NCBI GenBank assembly: GCA_022570795.1
Contig: JAKUDP010000006.1
Span: 186,001-250,000, forward strand
Source: Sphaerulina vaccinii
Lineage: Eukaryota > Ascomycota > Dothideomycetes > Mycosphaerellales > Mycosphaerellaceae
Direction: 5' to 3'
DNA length: 64,000 nucleotides
In this document: positions 9,481 to 21,127 of the stretch, one piece after another
Layout of the letters: every line of letters begins with the position of its first letter
How positions within the stretch are numbered: position 1 is the stretch's first letter
Position numbers and translations under genes: made by a program
The notes under the pieces: model-generated
The model's input: the letters and a program-made list of their open reading frames with translations, nothing else
What the model was told of the DNA's origin: nothing
Databases searched by the model: none

Positions 9481-9634
9481 ACGATCGTCCCGGCTCCGTA
9501 GCTCAGTCAGTAAGTCGTCGATTTCACTCGATGCTAGAAACTTTGCTCGAGTGAAGCTTCTTGACAACGATCTCAATGATGTCCTACGCTCCACCCTCGG
9601 CTTTCAGACTACGATAGCCGTGGCCGATTGTTTT
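9481..9634 (+). ncRNA. Small structured RNA unit P3
   Basis: ACGATCGTCCCGG start, GGCCGATTGTTTT end, pairing over about 9 of 10 positions. The A-box region here is TCCGTAGCTCAGTCAG, strikingly close to a true tRNA D arm. The conserved hairpin has a new sequence, CGTCGA-TTTCAC-TCGATG. The middle has GGCT...AGCC. TATA-like CTATAC is about 27 bp upstream. Confidence 0.55.
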
Positions 9635-9740
9635 GCTTTGCTCAACTTCCTCCCATAGTGTCCTCCTTGTCGTCCACACATGTCACGCCATTTGAGGCAG
9701 GCTGAAATCTCCCAGCATCTATCCCTCCGCATCATCCCCT

Positions 9741-10136
9741 TCAAGGCCTCAAACCAAAATACAACCCCAACCCAAGACTCAACAAACAAACAACCACCAA
9801 AGCAGCGAAGAACCCCAACCACTTCATCTTCCTCCACTTCGGCAAATCCTTGAAAGCAACGCAAGCCTCAACATCCGGACCCGCCGTCACAGTCGTAATA
9901 GTATGAGGAACAGAAGGCGGACGAAATCCACTCTTTTCGAATTCAGTACGATCTGTAGTCATGATGGGTTGAGCTGGACGTGTTTGCATAGTGGACATGC
10001 TTGATCTTTCGTCGGATTCTGATGCAGCGTAGTTTATTTCGAGGGGGAGAGTCTGAGACTCGTGCTTGGCATGTCTGGTACATGGTGGGTGGAGAGGCAT
10101 AGTCTGGGACTCGTGCTTGGCGTGCTTGGGATACAT
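9741..10136 (-). CDS. Small single-pass membrane protein, unknown
   Basis: 131 codons without intron. The last ~25 residues form one strong hydrophobic helix preceded by basic PKWRKMKW, so the protein would be tail-anchored or a small single-pass protein with an N-terminal cytosolic part. The N-terminus contains two copies of HAKHESQT, coming from a short DNA duplication. The true start may be a later ATG (MSTMQTRPAQ), which would drop those copies. I do not recognise the family. Confidence 0.5.
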   Translation of the reverse strand: MYPKHAKHESQTMPLHPPCTRHAKHESQTLPLEINYAASESDERSSMSTMQTRPAQPIMTTDRTEFEKSGFRPPSVPHTITTVTAGPDVEACVAFKDLPKWRKMKWLGFFAALVVVCLLSLGLGLYFGLRP

Positions 10137-10721
10137 GTGTATAGTGGAGGTATGTACTTCAGAACGCAGATGGTGAGGTACAGTGCGAAGTCCAGGAACC
10201 GAAGGAATGCGAGGTTAGAGGTGAGTATCAGCTGCTCGCTGGAAGATGGATGAAGTGCTCCATGGCTATTGACGGCGAAGTGCTTGGAATCCAACGCCGA
10301 CTGAGGTTCAATTCTTCTCACATGAGTCTTGTTGTCGACGTTCTTGCGTGGTCGTACCGAGCAGCGTCCGTGGCGTGTGGCATGCTTGACACCATGTTGG
10401 ATAGGTCGAGGCGTACGTCAGCTTGAGAAGTGCCATGCATTGCCAGGAAGATGCTGGTTATGGATACTGTCTATCAGGTGCGACTGCGGTCGCCGAAGAA
10501 GTTCTGTCCGAATGATCAGCAAAAAGTTGATGATGTCCAAATAGGCTCGACATCGGCCTATTGCCCACCAATAGCTAAATAGTACACCATACCATGCCAG
10601 GAGCTTGCAAGCTCCAGAATGGCTAGGGATGCGATGCACGGAATGGAGTCAGTGGAATATTCTTAGCACGCTCTGCGATAAGGAGATGTCTACAGTATGA
10701 CCCAGCACATAATAAGAATGT
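10137..10721. other. Intergenic, no gene seen
   Basis: Holds only short frames on both strands and no recognisable RNA unit. It separates two minus-strand orphans. Confidence 0.4.
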
Positions 10722-11358
10722 TCAGCTAGAGATGGCCTCGATCACGTCTAGCATTCGGACCAACACCGAGTTGTACTCGTCAGGAATAGCTGCAGACTCG
10801 AGCTCCTTGCTCGCAAACAGATCGTCGCACATGTGATCAGCCTTGGTGGCACGCCTGGCCTCTAACGTCCACTTGCACAACATCACTGCCATGAATGCCA
10901 CCAGTGAAACCATGACTGTGCACCAAAAGAGAGGGTCCCTGAAAAGTATCGACAGCTGGGAAATCACGCTGTGCATGCTGAGTGCAACTCCGAAAGATGG
11001 GCAAGATGGGTATAGCTTGTTGAAAGAAGGTAGCAGGGAGAAGTCGTGATTTTCGTAAGATTTGCTTTCGTATGATTCTCTGTATTCGAATCGTAGCGCA
11101 GTGTTATGACCTAGTATGTTGCTGGAGGGAGCGCATCAATACAGCTCCATAAAAGGTAAGCAGATGTACGTACACTTGGTATCCTTGGTCTCCAGCGATG
11201 CCAGGTCTGAGCAGGACGCGACGCGCTTGACAATCTTGCGCTCGGCTTGAAGGCTCGATAGCGAGTTCTTCTTGAGGGACGGTGCTGTAACCCACGATCG
11301 GCCACCCTTGCGTGAGCACTGCACTTGAGACGATGATCCACCAGAGACTGAGTCGCAT
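10722..11358 (-). CDS. Predicted type I membrane protein, orphan
   Basis: Two exons, 11358..11174 and 11121..10722, joined over a 52-nt intron with GTACGT donor and CCTCCAG acceptor; 194 aa. Residues 1-18 (MRLSLWWIIVSSAVLTQG) look like a secretory signal. A short lumenal part follows, rich in Tyr/Ser after the splice (YRESYESKSYENHD). One membrane helix (WCTVMVSLVAFMAVML) lies near residue 125-145, ending in a ~45-residue charged tail. The splice is supported because the frame stays open far upstream of the exon 2 ATG. Function unknown. Confidence 0.55.
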
Positions 11359-11711
11359 GGTGAAAGTGCGGAGAACGGATAGAACGTGAATGCGAAAGGT
11401 AAAGATAATGCCATCTTGTCGTCGACCGCAACAAAGACGATCCGTATCACCGAGCCGTGCTGCGTAGGTTGATCAATGGCGCTTTTGGGCTGCCCGCATA
11501 TCCTGTGGTCAGTATAGTCGTTATATTGTACTTGGTATTACGTGAGTTTGTCGGCACTGCGAAATCTTGGCTTCGCAGTCCGAAAGTCCCTTACTTTACG
11601 GATTCCGCCATACCGACGACCAGAAGATATACCGATGCGACAAGAACCGCTGTCTAGACCTGGTTGCTAGGATCGCGAGTACCGATCGATAAGACAGAGT
11701 ATCACAAAAGG

Positions 11712-12074
11712 ATGGCACAGAAGACGGCGACCAGGGCACTGCCGCGCGCCCGCAGTCTCAGCGTGCACCTTCAAGAGCAGCCTCCACAGCTGCTGAGATC
11801 TGTAACCAAGAAAGATGGCGAGACTGTGACACTGCGAATGGCTCTCGATGAAGGTCCTGTCAAGGAACATGCGCGGCAGACTCGCAAAGGAGGACTCCTT
11901 GGCAAACTTCGGAGAGCCGTACGACCGCAAGCATACGCATACCCCGGGAGAACGTCTGGAGAGCCAGATATCGTCAACGTCGCGCCTTCACGGGAGGTGT
12001 ATGTGCTTGCTAGGCAGTCGATGGAGGCGGCTTTCGAGGTGCATATTCGCGAAACAGATGCATCGCAGGAGTGA
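11712..12074 (+). CDS. Small basic orphan protein, doubtful
   Basis: A 121-codon frame from ATG 11712 (MAQKTATRALPRARSL). The same frame is open upstream, interrupted by one TAG at 11655. A GTGAGT...GCTAG intron (about 11540-11670) would remove that TAG and attach an upstream hydrophobic helix (VVSIVVILYLVL). No ATG was found for that longer version. Basic, disordered-looking; not recognised. Could be chance. Confidence 0.3.
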   Translation: MAQKTATRALPRARSLSVHLQEQPPQLLRSVTKKDGETVTLRMALDEGPVKEHARQTRKGGLLGKLRRAVRPQAYAYPGRTSGEPDIVNVAPSREVYVLARQSMEAAFEVHIRETDASQE

Positions 12075-12771
12075 TGTCGAACCGGAGGCTTGCTGGTCAA
12101 GCGGACAATCCAGTAGTAGAGGCGTATCGTGTGCGCAGTATGGCAGAAACAGTGTCAAAAAGGCGGTCTGGTCTCTTGAATCTGCACGGCGTGTCCGATG
12201 AACGGCGATGGTAGAATTGTGGTTGTGATGAGAGTGGGAGGAAGTTTGATGGAGAGAACGAGGCGGAAGGTGGACACGCGGCGGGAACCAAAATGGAGCC
12301 GCGAGACGAGGACGTCGCCAAGAGTCTGACCCTCTGAGACTCCCCGAGTCGTCTCCTGCTTCGTCTCTACCCTCCCTCATCATTTGATCAATTTCCTTTA
12401 TAACATCTTAAGCAGAGCATCGCGAAGGACTCGGGGACGATGTGTACTTATCATCGCGGGAACATGGATTCCAAATGGGCGACGAGCGTCTTGCGTTCCT
12501 TACCACCTAAGTGCGACGTATTCAGCATTCCATGGATCATCGCAAGACCAGCTGCAACGATGCGTGATTTGTGAGCCAATGCGTGGTTGGGAGCACAAGT
12601 TGTGATCATGCACGATCCTCGCGTACGGCTGATAGGTTGGCTGCTGCACTCATGCTTGCACCACATCACCGTGGTCCGTGGCATGCTCAGTACTTCAGCC
12701 GCACCTCTGAGTTGCTGCTCTTCTTTGACCTTCGCGATACGCGTCGCAAGTTCACCACAGGCCCTACGGAT
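12075..12771. other. Intergenic, no gene seen
   Basis: No supported gene. Short frames continue into the start of the downstream membrane protein but none has a convincing start or domain. Confidence 0.4.
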
Positions 12772-14279
12772 ATGCCACGATCTTCGATCTATCGTCTTAT
12801 CTCCAGAAGTCCAGCACCCTTGCGCAGAAGATTTTGGTTGCTATATATGCTCACCGTTACTGTTTACCACTTGGTAGGATCGTCTTTGCAATTGACTTCT
12901 TCGTGGCTAATTCGGAGGCACAGCTCTCTTATATCTGTGGAGTATGTCTCCTCATAACTTGTGTTGAAGAAGAGCCTGTCACACAAACACGCAAGTCGGA
13001 GCCAGAGCCACAGCCAGCACCAACGCCGCATGATATCTTGGGCACTGACTACAATGCGGACTGGGACGCTGTCTTCCAGCAGCCAAAGTCCTGGCTGAAG
13101 GTCCTCGTTGTAGATCCTGCAAACAAAGGTGTAGTTGTGTTGAAGTGGCTCGCCATAGGACCAAAGTGCGAGAAAAACATGGCAAGCGCAAGCCTCTGGG
13201 CTTGTGTGAAACGTTTGCAATACACATCTGCCGCCATATGGTGGCCATTACGAGGTACTGGTCCATACATACTGCACTGGGTCATACTACGAAAGATATA
13301 CACGCTATTGGCGTGCCTACCAGCTATGATAGTGACCGCGCCTATCACACTTGCGATATGGGTATTTACGCCTTTTGAAACGGAAATCTTTCCTACGTCC
13401 ACGATAATCCTCGGGACTGCACTCTTGATGAAAGACTATGTGCAAAAGGACTTCTATGCCTTTTATTCACTGTATGCAAACATACTCTGCTCGTTGATCT
13501 ACGCTAATTTGTGCAGTCGGATACTATCGCGGGAAACTGGCTGGACGACCAACATTGCCACGATGAACATATGGCACCCTCAACTGTTCCGACCTGCAGT
13601 CTACAAAAGAACAATACCTGCTGGCCTATCGTCAGCGAAGACTCATCCCGGAACTTCCACATTGCTGCCGCTGATACTCTATACCAGCTGCGATTGGGCT
13701 GCTGCTATTGTTCCATACTTTATGATAAGCAAGCTGCAGCTGGACACGTTCACCCCTGAGAAGAAGCAGGACGAGCCCTTCCCTGTCACACACAACATGG
13801 ACAATATCGTGCTGATCTGCCAGGCTTACTCTGTCTTCAATTTCATCAAGGTCTTTGCGGTTCTGCCCGCTTTTTGGCTCCTATCTCGCAAGCAGACACA
13901 GATAATGGCTGCCGGTGAGCCGACAATCGTGAGGCTAGCCAAGCCCAACAGGTATCATCGATGGTTTTTCTACAGACAGGACTTTCGCGACATGGTACGG
14001 TCTACAAACTTCACGCGGATTCTGCGTGTCATTATGCAGATGGCGATCCTTATGACGCTGGTAGCGGGAACTTTTGCTTGGCTCTGGTATCTCCTGTTGA
14101 GTTGTATGGAAGATGCCGACCTTATCTGCGACTGGTTCGTAAGAGAATACCTCGATTTTGGTCTGAACGTGACTTTCTTCGGTTTTCTCAGGAATACTGT
14201 GTACCCAGTGTACGGTATAAGGATATGGTGGCCAGACTGGAAGAAGGGCAAGCACCTCCAAAGAGGGACATGGTCGTGA
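12772..14279 (+). CDS. Multi-pass membrane protein, unknown
   Basis: Two exons: 12772..12873 and 12924..14279, with a 50-nt intron (GTAGGA donor, GGCTAATTC branch, GCACAG acceptor); 485 aa. Without the splice the long frame has no ATG near its beginning; with it the protein starts MPRSSIYRL and its first membrane helix is completed across the junction. About seven further hydrophobic segments follow, for example HWVILRKIYTLLACLPAMIV and MQMAILMTLVAGTFAWLWYL. A Pro/Glu-rich linker (EPEPQPAPTP) sits near residue 65. No family recognised. It is convergent with the kinase-ankyrin gene, stops only 18 bp apart. Confidence 0.65.
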
Positions 14280-14297
14280 GGAGCCAACAACACCGGG

Positions 14298-17200
14298 TCA
14301 GGCCCGGTAAGCTTCGCCGTCCTTTGTGCAGCTGCACTTACATCTCTCTTCAGCATACTCTTTCAATGCATCGGCAGCAATATTCAATGCAGCATCAGCC
14401 ATTGGTGGCAGAGGCCACACTGCTAGCTCACAGCCTGGTAAAGCGCCAGCTTCGACTCCAGCATCCGTCTCGTTCTCGTAGGGCCTACCATTCCAGCACT
14501 CATGCCACTCCGCTTGCAGAGCGTTAGTGAAGTTCTGTATCTGCTCTATAGGTGGGAACATAAGTCTGTGCACTTCAGAGCCGCAGGTCGTGAGGTATTC
14601 GTCCCCAAGAGTCGAATTCTGTGAGAAGCAGAGCGCCATTCGAGCGTATGGTTCGATAACGCCAACAACAATGCCCGACCAGTCCTCGACGAGATGGGCG
14701 AACCATTGAGGTCCCACGACTAACAAGTAGTAGAGTGGAATCGCAATAGCGATCGTGGGTACAATTAGGACGCAAAAGTAATAGAGTAGGAATCGCACAC
14801 CAAGGTCATCAGGTTCGTACTGTGACCAAGGCCACCTGACCTCGTTCAAGGCGCGATATGGTGCAAGTATCCAGGATACTTTGAAGTGGCTTTGTTGCTT
14901 TATACACTTCATTATGTTGACCATTTCGGACTCTTCTGGAGAGAAATCGCGTCCAGCATCTAGGTCTGGATCTGGAGCAGCTGGGGAGAGCCGCTGTACG
15001 AATGATCCGTGGTTACCACGCGCGTCAGGATTCTGTCCTGCCTGGAGTAGCCTGCACAACTGGTAAGGCGATTGCCAATTCGTGTTGGCGATCTGCCAAT
15101 CCGCTCCATGGGAGAGAAGAAGCTGTACAAGAGACTCGTCTTTAATCCTGATTGCCTGATGCAGCAGGGTCTCACGTCGGCTCAGGTTAGTCCACCACGT
15201 TATCGATAGAGGCGACCATTGGAAATGCGGGAAGTTGGAGTACTTCGGCCCACTGTAGGTCTCGATCACCTTGCCGAAGACGTCCATCGCTTGCTCGCGA
15301 AAATAGCTGGTCTTGACCATTTCGAACGCCAGTTCCAGAGCGGTGTGGTACTGATGTCCGCGGAAATTCCTTCGCTCATTATCATTGCTCTCGGACACAA
15401 TGAAGGATCCGAATGCAAGCGCATGGCGATAGCGGTGGTTGAATGCAAGGGCATTGGAATCGAGATGCGCGTCGCAGCCAAAAGCTGCTACCAGTGCATC
15501 AGCGTGTAACCCTCGAGCACCATCCACACCGAAAGGCTTGAGATTAAGCAATCTGTCTAGATCCCTCTGCGGAAAGCATAGAGAAAGTGGTCCATAGTAC
15601 TTTTTGCGCCGATTCCGTTCTCTTGGACGATTCCGGTGAGCCATGGCTTCTAGTGTGTCCGGGTCTTCGACCAAGCGAAGAGCCAATGGATTAGGTTCAC
15701 CTGGAGATGGATGCACACCCTCGACTGCACATGTGTAGCCAGGCTTCCAGCTGATCATTGGATCGTGCTCGGGATCCCAATCCAATTCAGGGTGCTCGAA
15801 GAAATATCTCGATGCCCAGTTCTGCTCTCTGAGTCCGTCCCACCATTCATCATCATGACTCAATAGGTATGCAATCGAGCCAGCGATGTTGGCTGGATGT
15901 GTGAAACGCCGAAGAACGTTAGGCACAAGATCATGTACAATTTGAGGAAGCCAACCGCTGGGCTCTTCAGCTGGCACTTTCTGATATTCGATCGCATACC
16001 CTAGGAATCGCTGTCTGTTTAAGCCAGCTAAAGGGTCGGTCCCGAGTGTGATGAGCGCTCTCGCCACTTTGGTCTTCTGGCAGATTACTGCCAACTGAAA
16101 GGCGGTCATCTTAGGGCGGGCTCTGAACGCCTTCAGTCTGAGGCCAAGACTCGACAGCTTGACCCGAGGTCGCACATCTCGCGTCATTAGGTATATATGA
16201 TCAAGAATCGCTTCTGCAACGGGCTCCGAACAGAACGCAAGCTCATGAATGAGAGGCACGCCATCGCCAGCTTCGCACATGGAGAGGCATTCGTCCCAAC
16301 TCATCTCGAGGTTGTCGAATAACTTCAGAAATACGGCAGGATCCTGCAGATACAACGCTCTTCGCATGGCACTCCAGTTATTTGGACCTGTGGGTCTAGT
16401 CGCAAACTCTGAAAGTCTTTGTGCGGATTCTAAGAACGGAATCATTGCATGCACAGCTGGCCCGTTTGAGCTCCTGACCCCAGCGTAAAGAGCATTCTCA
16501 GAGAAATCATTCACATGAGTGAAGTCAGAAGAGTGCTCTGCTAGCAACTTTATGAAACTGCCGTACATTGCCGAGAGAGAAGAATGGCGCAGATGCCGTT
16601 CCAGATATGGTGTAGTGCTCAGAGCGCAAGCGAACATGAAGTCTCCATGAGACGTCGTGGCGTGTATAGATGCCGATAATGCTCTCAGACTGCTTGGAAG
16701 AGCTCTGTTGAGCTCGAGCAACATGTGTATCATCGAAAGATCACATGCCGCAGCGGCCCTGTGTAATGCAGCAGGGCGCCTGTACGTTTCAATCATTGGA
16801 GAAGCGCCTAATTGTAGGAAGTACTTGACCGCTGGAACATTCAGCAAGTCCACTGCCCAGTCCAGTGGAGTGCCAGCTGCCAGTACTTCAAAATCCTTGT
16901 ATCCAGCATAATCGAGATGCACGGGAGATTGGCTAGCCATGTTGATGTCGATCTCCAGTAGCTGAGAGTGAACGTGATCAGTGCGGTCGCCGTGCGAAGG
17001 CAGAGCCTGTAATTCAGTTTCGTCCATGAACGCAACCCAGTGAAGTGCAGTGACTCCAGATAAATCAGGTCTATGAGTGCTGGTACCGGCCTCAATCAGC
17101 GCGCATAAGTCTGGCGGATACCTGGCTTTAGGAGGCAGTCTAACAATATCCGCAGCCAGCCGCTTGCGGTGAAGGCTTCTCGTTCCTTCATCGCGATATG

Positions 17201-18904
17201 ACCACATCTGATGAAATTCGTCAATCGGCGGGGCGGATCCGACATTCCCTCCCACCACTATGAGGTCTAGTGAATGCGCCATAGACACCAGCAGATCTGG
17301 AGCTTCTAGACCAAGCAGACGGCTATTCATCGCTGCTGCCAGGACATCTGCGTCGCAGCTGGTCGTCGCTTCATGCAAGTGCTGAGCTTGGACGTTGCCC
17401 AGAGACGCCGAAAGCTTGAAGAGAGTTGCTGCACGTCGCATGCATCGGAGCATGCCATATCCAACAATAGCACATAAGCCAATCGTGAGGCAGCTTCTCG
17501 CTGCCCCGATCAGATCACCACGTTTCACCATGAGGCATGCATGTTCGTCTAGCTGACGTACAATTGAGACAGCGACTGCATCGAGATGAGTGCATGGCCC
17601 ATGATGCTCGAGTAGATAGGCCACATCAAGTGACCCAGCAAAGTCGGCAGTATCCTGAGGTGGGCTGGAATGCCTATTATGAGATTAGCTAATTATCACT
17701 CGCGGAAGTAGGGTAGCATACGTAGTGCCCACGTCCAGCACATCGCTTCCGATGTCCCTCATGCGTGGGACTCTATCGCTGGGTTCGAACGGCAGGCATT
17801 GCTCGAGCACCCGAATGATTCCCTCTGTTTCTTTGACGGAGATACCAGGACCATGAGCCTCTCCGTTGCAAAGTGCCTGCACGGACGCACAAGCGAGGGC
17901 AATCATGCGGTTTTCTGCCTGGTGCCTCGCAGTCTGAATGTCAATAGAAACATTGCGCCAGGCCACTGGCCACTTCTGCGAATCAAATGGAAAGCCTGCC
18001 ATATACACCGCCCAAACAATCAAGCCGTACGAGTATATCTCGGCACTACACAAAGCTTGGAATCCTCGTGCACATTTGGCTTCTGGAGCTATCCAAGATT
18101 CAGTGTAGCCCTGGAGTCCCGTGTCTTCGCTCACAAAAGGGATACAGTATCCGAAATCGCTGAGCTTCGCACTGAGCTTGCCTTTGGCATGATCGTTAGG
18201 ATAGAGTAGCACGTTATCTGGTTTTGCATCGCCCCAGATCATGCCTTGATCGTGCACGGAGGCGAGGCCGCAGGCCACATCGGAGCATATCTTGTTCTTT
18301 TGCCGACCAGTAATTTGTCGGCCATCCTTCTGATCGACTAAAAATGCCGAAAGAGAGCCCAACGGCGCGAATTCGAGTACGAGGATTGGGCAGACGCCAT
18401 CGCTTCCATCTCGCTCCCAGGCAATACCCAGCATTTGTACCACATGTTGGCTCTTTCTAAGTCGCGCCAGTGCCTTTACCTCTCGAGCAAATGCCTTGAG
18501 TGTATTCTTATCATTGAGTCTCGAGTCTGCGCCTTGAGGTTCGGGGATGCGTTTGTATACCGCAGTGGACTGTTTGGACGCGCTGCTTGTTCCATACCAT
18601 CTGTGATAATGAGACGGTTAGCCATCGTCGACGCACACACAATTAATGGAGGCATCTTTTACTGCTGGTTGTCATAGCTTTGGTCCACGATGTATTGTCC
18701 ACCCTTGCCCACAGTGCCACTGATTGATACAGCGCCCTCGGTATTGATCAGACACTTGCTGAACGTAGGTACACTGCAGCTGTGCAAGAGATGCACGAAG
18801 TCCAGGAAAGCGACGCGATTTTCGGCCGAAAGGCTAGCACAGTTGACGAAACCTGACCGTGATGTGCTCTGAATCTGCAACTCCGTTTCTTCCACATCTT
18901 CCAT
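14298..18904 (-). CDS. Protein kinase - ankyrin repeat - transmembrane protein
   Basis: Three exons: 18904..18663, 18600..17722, 17673..14298 (introns 62 and 48 nt); 1498 aa. Residues ~80-375 are a Ser/Thr-type kinase: Lys in AVYKRI, the alphaC Glu in AREVKAL, WGDAKPDN at the catalytic loop (His of HRD replaced, catalytic Asp, Lys and Asn kept), SDFG, and APE in WIAPEA. It should be active. The second splice joins the kinase to a long region with ankyrin-like repeats (GVTALHWVAF near residue 570; ETLLHQAIRIKDESLVQLLL near 1240). Near residue 1370 is a hydrophobic helix (VLIVPTIAIAIPLYYLLVV), followed by a ~110-residue Cys-containing tail. I infer a membrane-tethered signalling kinase. It diverges from the HeLo-pseudokinase gene 355 bp away. 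Confidence 0.75.
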
Positions 18905-19259
18905 GATGTTGCTGGCATATAGTAGGCGTCGTCACGAGAGCGTGCGCCTACGACAGGACGTACGATGAAAGAGAGTGAGTGACGAGGTACAGAAGACAAG
19001 AGTATGGCAGTGTTTCTGGCTGGCTGGGTACAACACAGGCGGTATCGTACGCCTCACAGATGAAACACGCCCGCCTGTGCTCCGCCCACAAGCGAGAGCA
19101 TTGAGAGGCTCGGCATGACCGGTGAAAGACGAGTGGGTTACACAAGAGGGCTGAGCGTTCGTTTTCTCTGAGGGTTTGAAGTACAGTACGCCGAGCGTGC
19201 CTTTTCGCGACCCCATCCATCCTACACAAATTCTCTAACATCGTCTTCATAAACGCACA
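18905..19259. promoter_or_regulatory. Divergent intergenic region between kinase-ankyrin and HeLo genes
   Basis: The only space for promoters of both divergent genes (355 bp). No specific binding site was recognised. Shared regulation is plausible but is inference from orientation only. Confidence 0.35.
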
Positions 19260-21127
19260 ATGGGTGATGCTAATGCTTATAGCAACCGCGGCCATACATA
19301 CACCACCACTTCCGCCAGTGGCAGGGCTCGCGTGCACAACGGCGACATAAACGGGAGTGTAACTAACAGTGAGTGGTTACGGTAGCAATATCTACGGGCT
19401 CAGAAAAGCTAAAATAATCAGACGAGACGGCATACCATGTAGACCTCACATTCCAACTGTTCTACACCGGCAGGGTCGCACTGGGTATCATAAGCCAATG
19501 CCAGAGCGTGGCACAGGAGACATCAGTGCTTCTTACACGAATCAAGATTGAGCGGGCGCGGTATGTGGTCTACTTCATCCCGCTTGTATTTGCTGACACC
19601 TTTAGTTACAACACATGGGCAGAGGAGGCTGGTCTGACAGCCGAGAACCCAACCTATTTTGAAGAAAGAAGACGGGACAATCCGACAAGCATTGCTCTCA
19701 CGATTGATATTCTCGCTCATATTTGTGACTTGGTGACTGAGGACCGAGCTCTGATCTCAAAGTACGGATTGTCAGCAGATCCAGCGTCCGTCCTTGGCCA
19801 AGTGACCCCAGTTGACCTTTCTGATACGATATCACTCCTTTGGTCCGGACCAGCGAGGGAAGCGAGATCGACCTCTCTAAAGGTATTTCAGCGTCGACTC
19901 ACAGCTATCCAGAAGCTGAAATGGGTTCTCAAGGACAAGGCAAAGTTCGAAACCCTCGTGGACCAGATACAAGGTCTTAACGACGGCCTGCGAGATATCC
20001 TGCCTCCCGTTCAGCGGAACACTCTCGATCGAAAACTCCTCATCGGGCAGCCTGCACACGCTGATGTTCTCGCTATATTGTCTGATCAAGAGCTTGTTGA
20101 GAGGTCCCGTGTCAGCAGAGACTATGCAGCTGCAGCAAGGTTCAGGAGGCTGGCAATTACGACCGAGGTCGTTGGTGGGCCTCACGCACCTTCTGCTACA
20201 GCATTGAAGAGCAGCGACATTGACTTTAGCAGCATCCGAGGAGGATGTGGAGTCGTGAAGTATGGCAAGCGTACAGCCTTCGTGGAGGTGAAGTCGATAG
20301 TGCTAGCGGACAAGCAACACCATGCTCTGTTACGAGCTCGAATCGCCTCTCTAACTTCGCTACTACAAGTCAATCCGAAGCCGAGTAACTATCGTGTCCT
20401 GGACTGTGAGGGTTACTGCGAAGCTCCAAAGACAAGTCAGATGGCCGCCAGCTATGCCCTAGTGTTCGCCTTGCCCGACAGGGTGAAATCACTCTCGCCG
20501 CCTGCGGTGCCAAAGGACGTATCACTTTACAGTCTGCTACGATCGTCCAGCGATAACATAGTTCCAGCACATGCTCCACTGGGTATGCGCTTTCGGTTGG
20601 CGGCCTTGATAGCAAGCTCTGTCGTGGAGCTGCATGCCACTGGCTGGCTACATCACAACCTGGCATCGCGAAATGTTATCTTTTTCAATGATGACAAAGG
20701 TTGGGATACCTCCAGACCATATATAGCTGGGTTCAGCTATGCGCGCTCTGATAACGCGAGAGAGGTTTCAGAGCTTTCAGCTAAGGATGGTAATGCTCTG
20801 TATCATCATCCGGACTACATCGGCTCAACGAAGAAATTTCGACGCTCTTATGACCTATACAGCCTGGGTGTCATTCTTGTCGAGATCGGCCTCTGGCGAA
20901 GAATCGAGACTTATCTCAAGCCCAACACGGATCCCAAGGCTTTCTCGACATATATCAAGAGCACCTTAATACCCCGACTGAGCTTCCAATGTGGCGATGC
21001 GTTCAGACAGGCCGCAGCGTTCTGCCTGGACTCAGACCTTCTGGAAGTAGGTGATGATGAAGCGAGCCTGCTGACAGAGGCATTTTCGCGTAAAGTTGTT
21101 GCAGCGCTTGAAAGCTGTCGAGGCTAA
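19260..21127 (+). CDS. HeLo domain - pseudokinase protein with N-terminal amyloid-like motif
   Basis: Exons 19260..19368, 19422..19560, 19606..21127 (introns 53 and 45 nt); 589 aa. The N-terminal 36 residues include SASGRARVHNGDINGS, which matches the RARV-x-x-G-D/N pattern of HET-s-related amyloid motifs. Residues ~45-250 form a HeLo bundle, starting YHVDLTFQLFYTGRVALGI and restored by the second splice (IERA-RYNTWAEEAGL, the usual HeLo WG-x-x-x-GL site). Residues ~280-589 are kinase-like. The beta3 Lys survives in FVEVKS. The catalytic loop is HHNLASRNV (Asp to Asn) and DFG is replaced by GFS, so it is probably dead. HeLo domains are membrane-targeting cell-death domains related to the MLKL bundle (known). 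Role as a death effector is inferred. Confidence 0.75.
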
